64,000 nt of DNA from positions 124,001 through 188,000 of the forward strand of contig JBBQZZ010000001.1 of the NCBI GenBank assembly GCA_038207265.1. The letters are read 5' to 3'. Origin of the DNA: JACMLD01 sp038207265. Its GTDB lineage: Bacteria; Bacteroidota; Bacteroidia; Chitinophagales; Chitinophagaceae. The notes below the pieces were generated by a model. That model was not told where the DNA came from. It was given only the letters and a program-made list of their open reading frames with translations, and made no database searches. The translations under genes were made by a program, and so were the position numbers. This document shows, piece by piece, positions 62,910-64,000 of this stretch. How positions within the stretch are numbered: position 1 is the stretch's first letter; each line of letters begins with the position of its first letter.

Positions 62910-63875
62910 TTATTGCGGAGGTAAATATTTCTTAAAAAAATCATCTATCTCTTCCTTTGATGGCTGTTTCAAAGGTCTTACAACCCTGAACCCAACTGAT
63001 GCGGCATCTGTTAACCACCATTTACTTTTAGGTATTTGCGGATCCCGGCGGTTCCACCTCGTTTCAGATTTTATGCGATTGGCCGACCGCAATTGCGTTG
63101 CATCATCTGCAAAACCGCCACCCCGCAATGCTTTTGGATAATGTGCATGATTGGGTTCTGCAAAAGGGTCCACTGCTTTATCCGCTGTTTTTTCCAATGC
63201 TTTATCTTCGTAATGATCCAGGGTCCATTCAGCAACATTTCCCAGCATATCATAAAGTCCCCATGCATTGGGAAGTTTTTGTCCCGCTTTCTGGTACTTA
63301 TTTTTGCTATTGTCTTTGAACCACGCATACTTTCCTAACTCCCTGGCATCGTTGCCAAAATAATAAGTGGTGGTGGTTCCCGCGCGACAAGCATATTCCC
63401 ATTCAGCTTCTGAAGGCAGCCGGTAAAAAACACCGGTTTTGACATATAACCAACGGCAATACATAATCGCAGCATACTGGGACATACTGTTTACAGGAAA
63501 ACCGCCTTCCTTTCCCATTCCCCAGGTAAGATCAATATATTGAGCGGTAGGCCTGGTAACAGCATCTAGTGTTGAAGTCTGGCTCACTGTTGCATCTGTA
63601 TAAAAAACATCAAACGCATCCCTGCTCATTTCAAAAGCACCCATCCAAAATGAAGAAATACTGACATTTCTCTGCGGACCCTCATCAACTTTGCGATCTT
63701 TTTCTGTTTCAGGGCTGCCCATTAAAAAGCTACCGCTTTTAATAGGAACCATTTTAAATTGCAATGAAGATCCCGGAACTGTTTGCATATACACATTAAA
63801 ACTATCGTTTACGGATTGTGCAGATAAAACAATATAACACTGCAAGCATAATAAAAAAACAACTGCTTTTTTCAC
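62910..63875 (-). CDS. FGE-sulfatase domain protein without catalytic cysteines
   Basis: 321 residues with a signal peptide ending LSAQ. The SUMF1 fold is clear: FKMVPIKSGSFLMGSPETEKDRKVDEGPQRNVSISSFWMGAFEMSRD, YRLPSEAEWEYACRAGT, and WGLYDMLGNVAEWTLDHYE. The C-terminal RGGGFADDATQLRSANR ... VGFRVVRP lacks both cysteines found at the matching place in the protein at 12013. It therefore cannot be a formylglycine-generating enzyme and is likely a structural or binding member of the family, as in some gliding/T9SS proteins. Confidence 0.85.
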   Translation of the reverse strand: MKKAVVFLLCLQCYIVLSAQSVNDSFNVYMQTVPGSSLQFKMVPIKSGSFLMGSPETEKDRKVDEGPQRNVSISSFWMGAFEMSRDAFDVFYTDATVSQTSTLDAVTRPTAQYIDLTWGMGKEGGFPVNSMSQYAAIMYCRWLYVKTGVFYRLPSEAEWEYACRAGTTTTYYFGNDARELGKYAWFKDNSKNKYQKAGQKLPNAWGLYDMLGNVAEWTLDHYEDKALEKTADKAVDPFAEPNHAHYPKALRGGGFADDATQLRSANRIKSETRWNRRDPQIPKSKWWLTDAASVGFRVVRPLKQPSKEEIDDFFKKYLPPQ

Positions 63876-63949
63876 GGTATATTTTTGTATAAAAGAAAAT
63901 TCAATATAGTAAAAAAAACATCAAATGGAATCACTCCCCGCACTACTTA

Positions 63950-64000
63950 CTATCTACTACTCATTTCTCCCAATACCTCCCAAAGCCCTTCGTAGCATGA
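63950..64000 (-). CDS. Possible C-terminal end of a gene cut by the window edge
   Basis: The minus strand reads SCYEGLWEVLGEMSSR and a stop (63950-63952). CYEGLWEVLGEM looks like a protein end, and the last residues are encoded by an AGTAGTAGATAG micro-repeat. Too short to name; another frame is also open. Confidence 0.25.
   Translation of the reverse strand, partial: SCYEGLWEVLGEMSSR

Overview
The window is a chromosomal segment of a Bacteroidota bacterium, most likely of the family Chitinophagaceae. The evidence is the AT-rich, well-spaced gene content, a probable T9SS-type secreted protein, a TonB-dependent receptor with an OMP_b-brl_3-type barrel, Bacteroidota-type promoters (TTG-N19-TAnnTTTG, best seen in front of both tRNA genes), the carotenoid-desaturase-like and DUF1080 genes, and many small lipoproteins. 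There are no rRNA genes, CRISPR arrays, prophages or intact insertion sequences.

Layout. 1-7.5 kb: a cut PrsW-type membrane protease; a large outer-membrane protein joining an HExxH peptidase-like domain, a beta-propeller and a barrel; a compound inverted-repeat element; valS; and an exonuclease/GIY-YIG fusion. 7.5-12 kb: a candidate structured RNA with a 33-residue membrane peptide, an esterase, the N-degron pair aat/clpS, and a membrane protein of the 'site-specific recombinase' family. 12-16 kb: a decaying sulfatase/glycoside-hydrolase island in which a formylglycine-generating enzyme and one sulfatase remain intact among broken relatives. 16-31.7 kb: S9 peptidase, sarcosine oxidase-like enzyme, tRNA-Val, CrtI/RetSat-like oxidoreductase, DUF1080 protein, tag, a DUF218 protein, mtaB, plsC, priA and murB. 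31.7-41.5 kb: rimO and sugar-acid metabolism (FGGY kinase, GMC oxidoreductase with a gluconate-dehydrogenase subunit 3-like partner, exported RraA-like and enolase-superfamily proteins). 41.8-48.3 kb: a lipoprotein, the C-terminal processing protease, tRNA-His, a DUF445 protein and a TonB-dependent receptor. 48.4-56.4 kb: the threonine operon thrABC on the minus strand, divergent from ppc. 56.4-64 kb: lspA, a secreted protein, an O-methyltransferase, small lipocalin/SnoaL/ABM-like proteins, a Tat-exported Gfo/Idh oxidoreductase and a second FGE-family protein that lacks the catalytic cysteines.

How genes work together. PEP carboxylase makes oxaloacetate, the precursor of aspartate, which the divergent thrABC operon converts to threonine. 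About 200 nt upstream of thrA a promoter-like sequence is followed by a 31-codon reading frame ending in TATAIITTITTR, with competing hairpins behind it. This looks like a threonine/isoleucine leader peptide and is the strongest regulatory find here. Aat tags proteins with Leu/Phe and ClpS delivers such proteins to Clp protease. The formylglycine-generating enzyme has the two active-site cysteines needed to mature the neighbouring sulfatase.

All names rest on reading protein motifs and gene order by eye. No database search was run.
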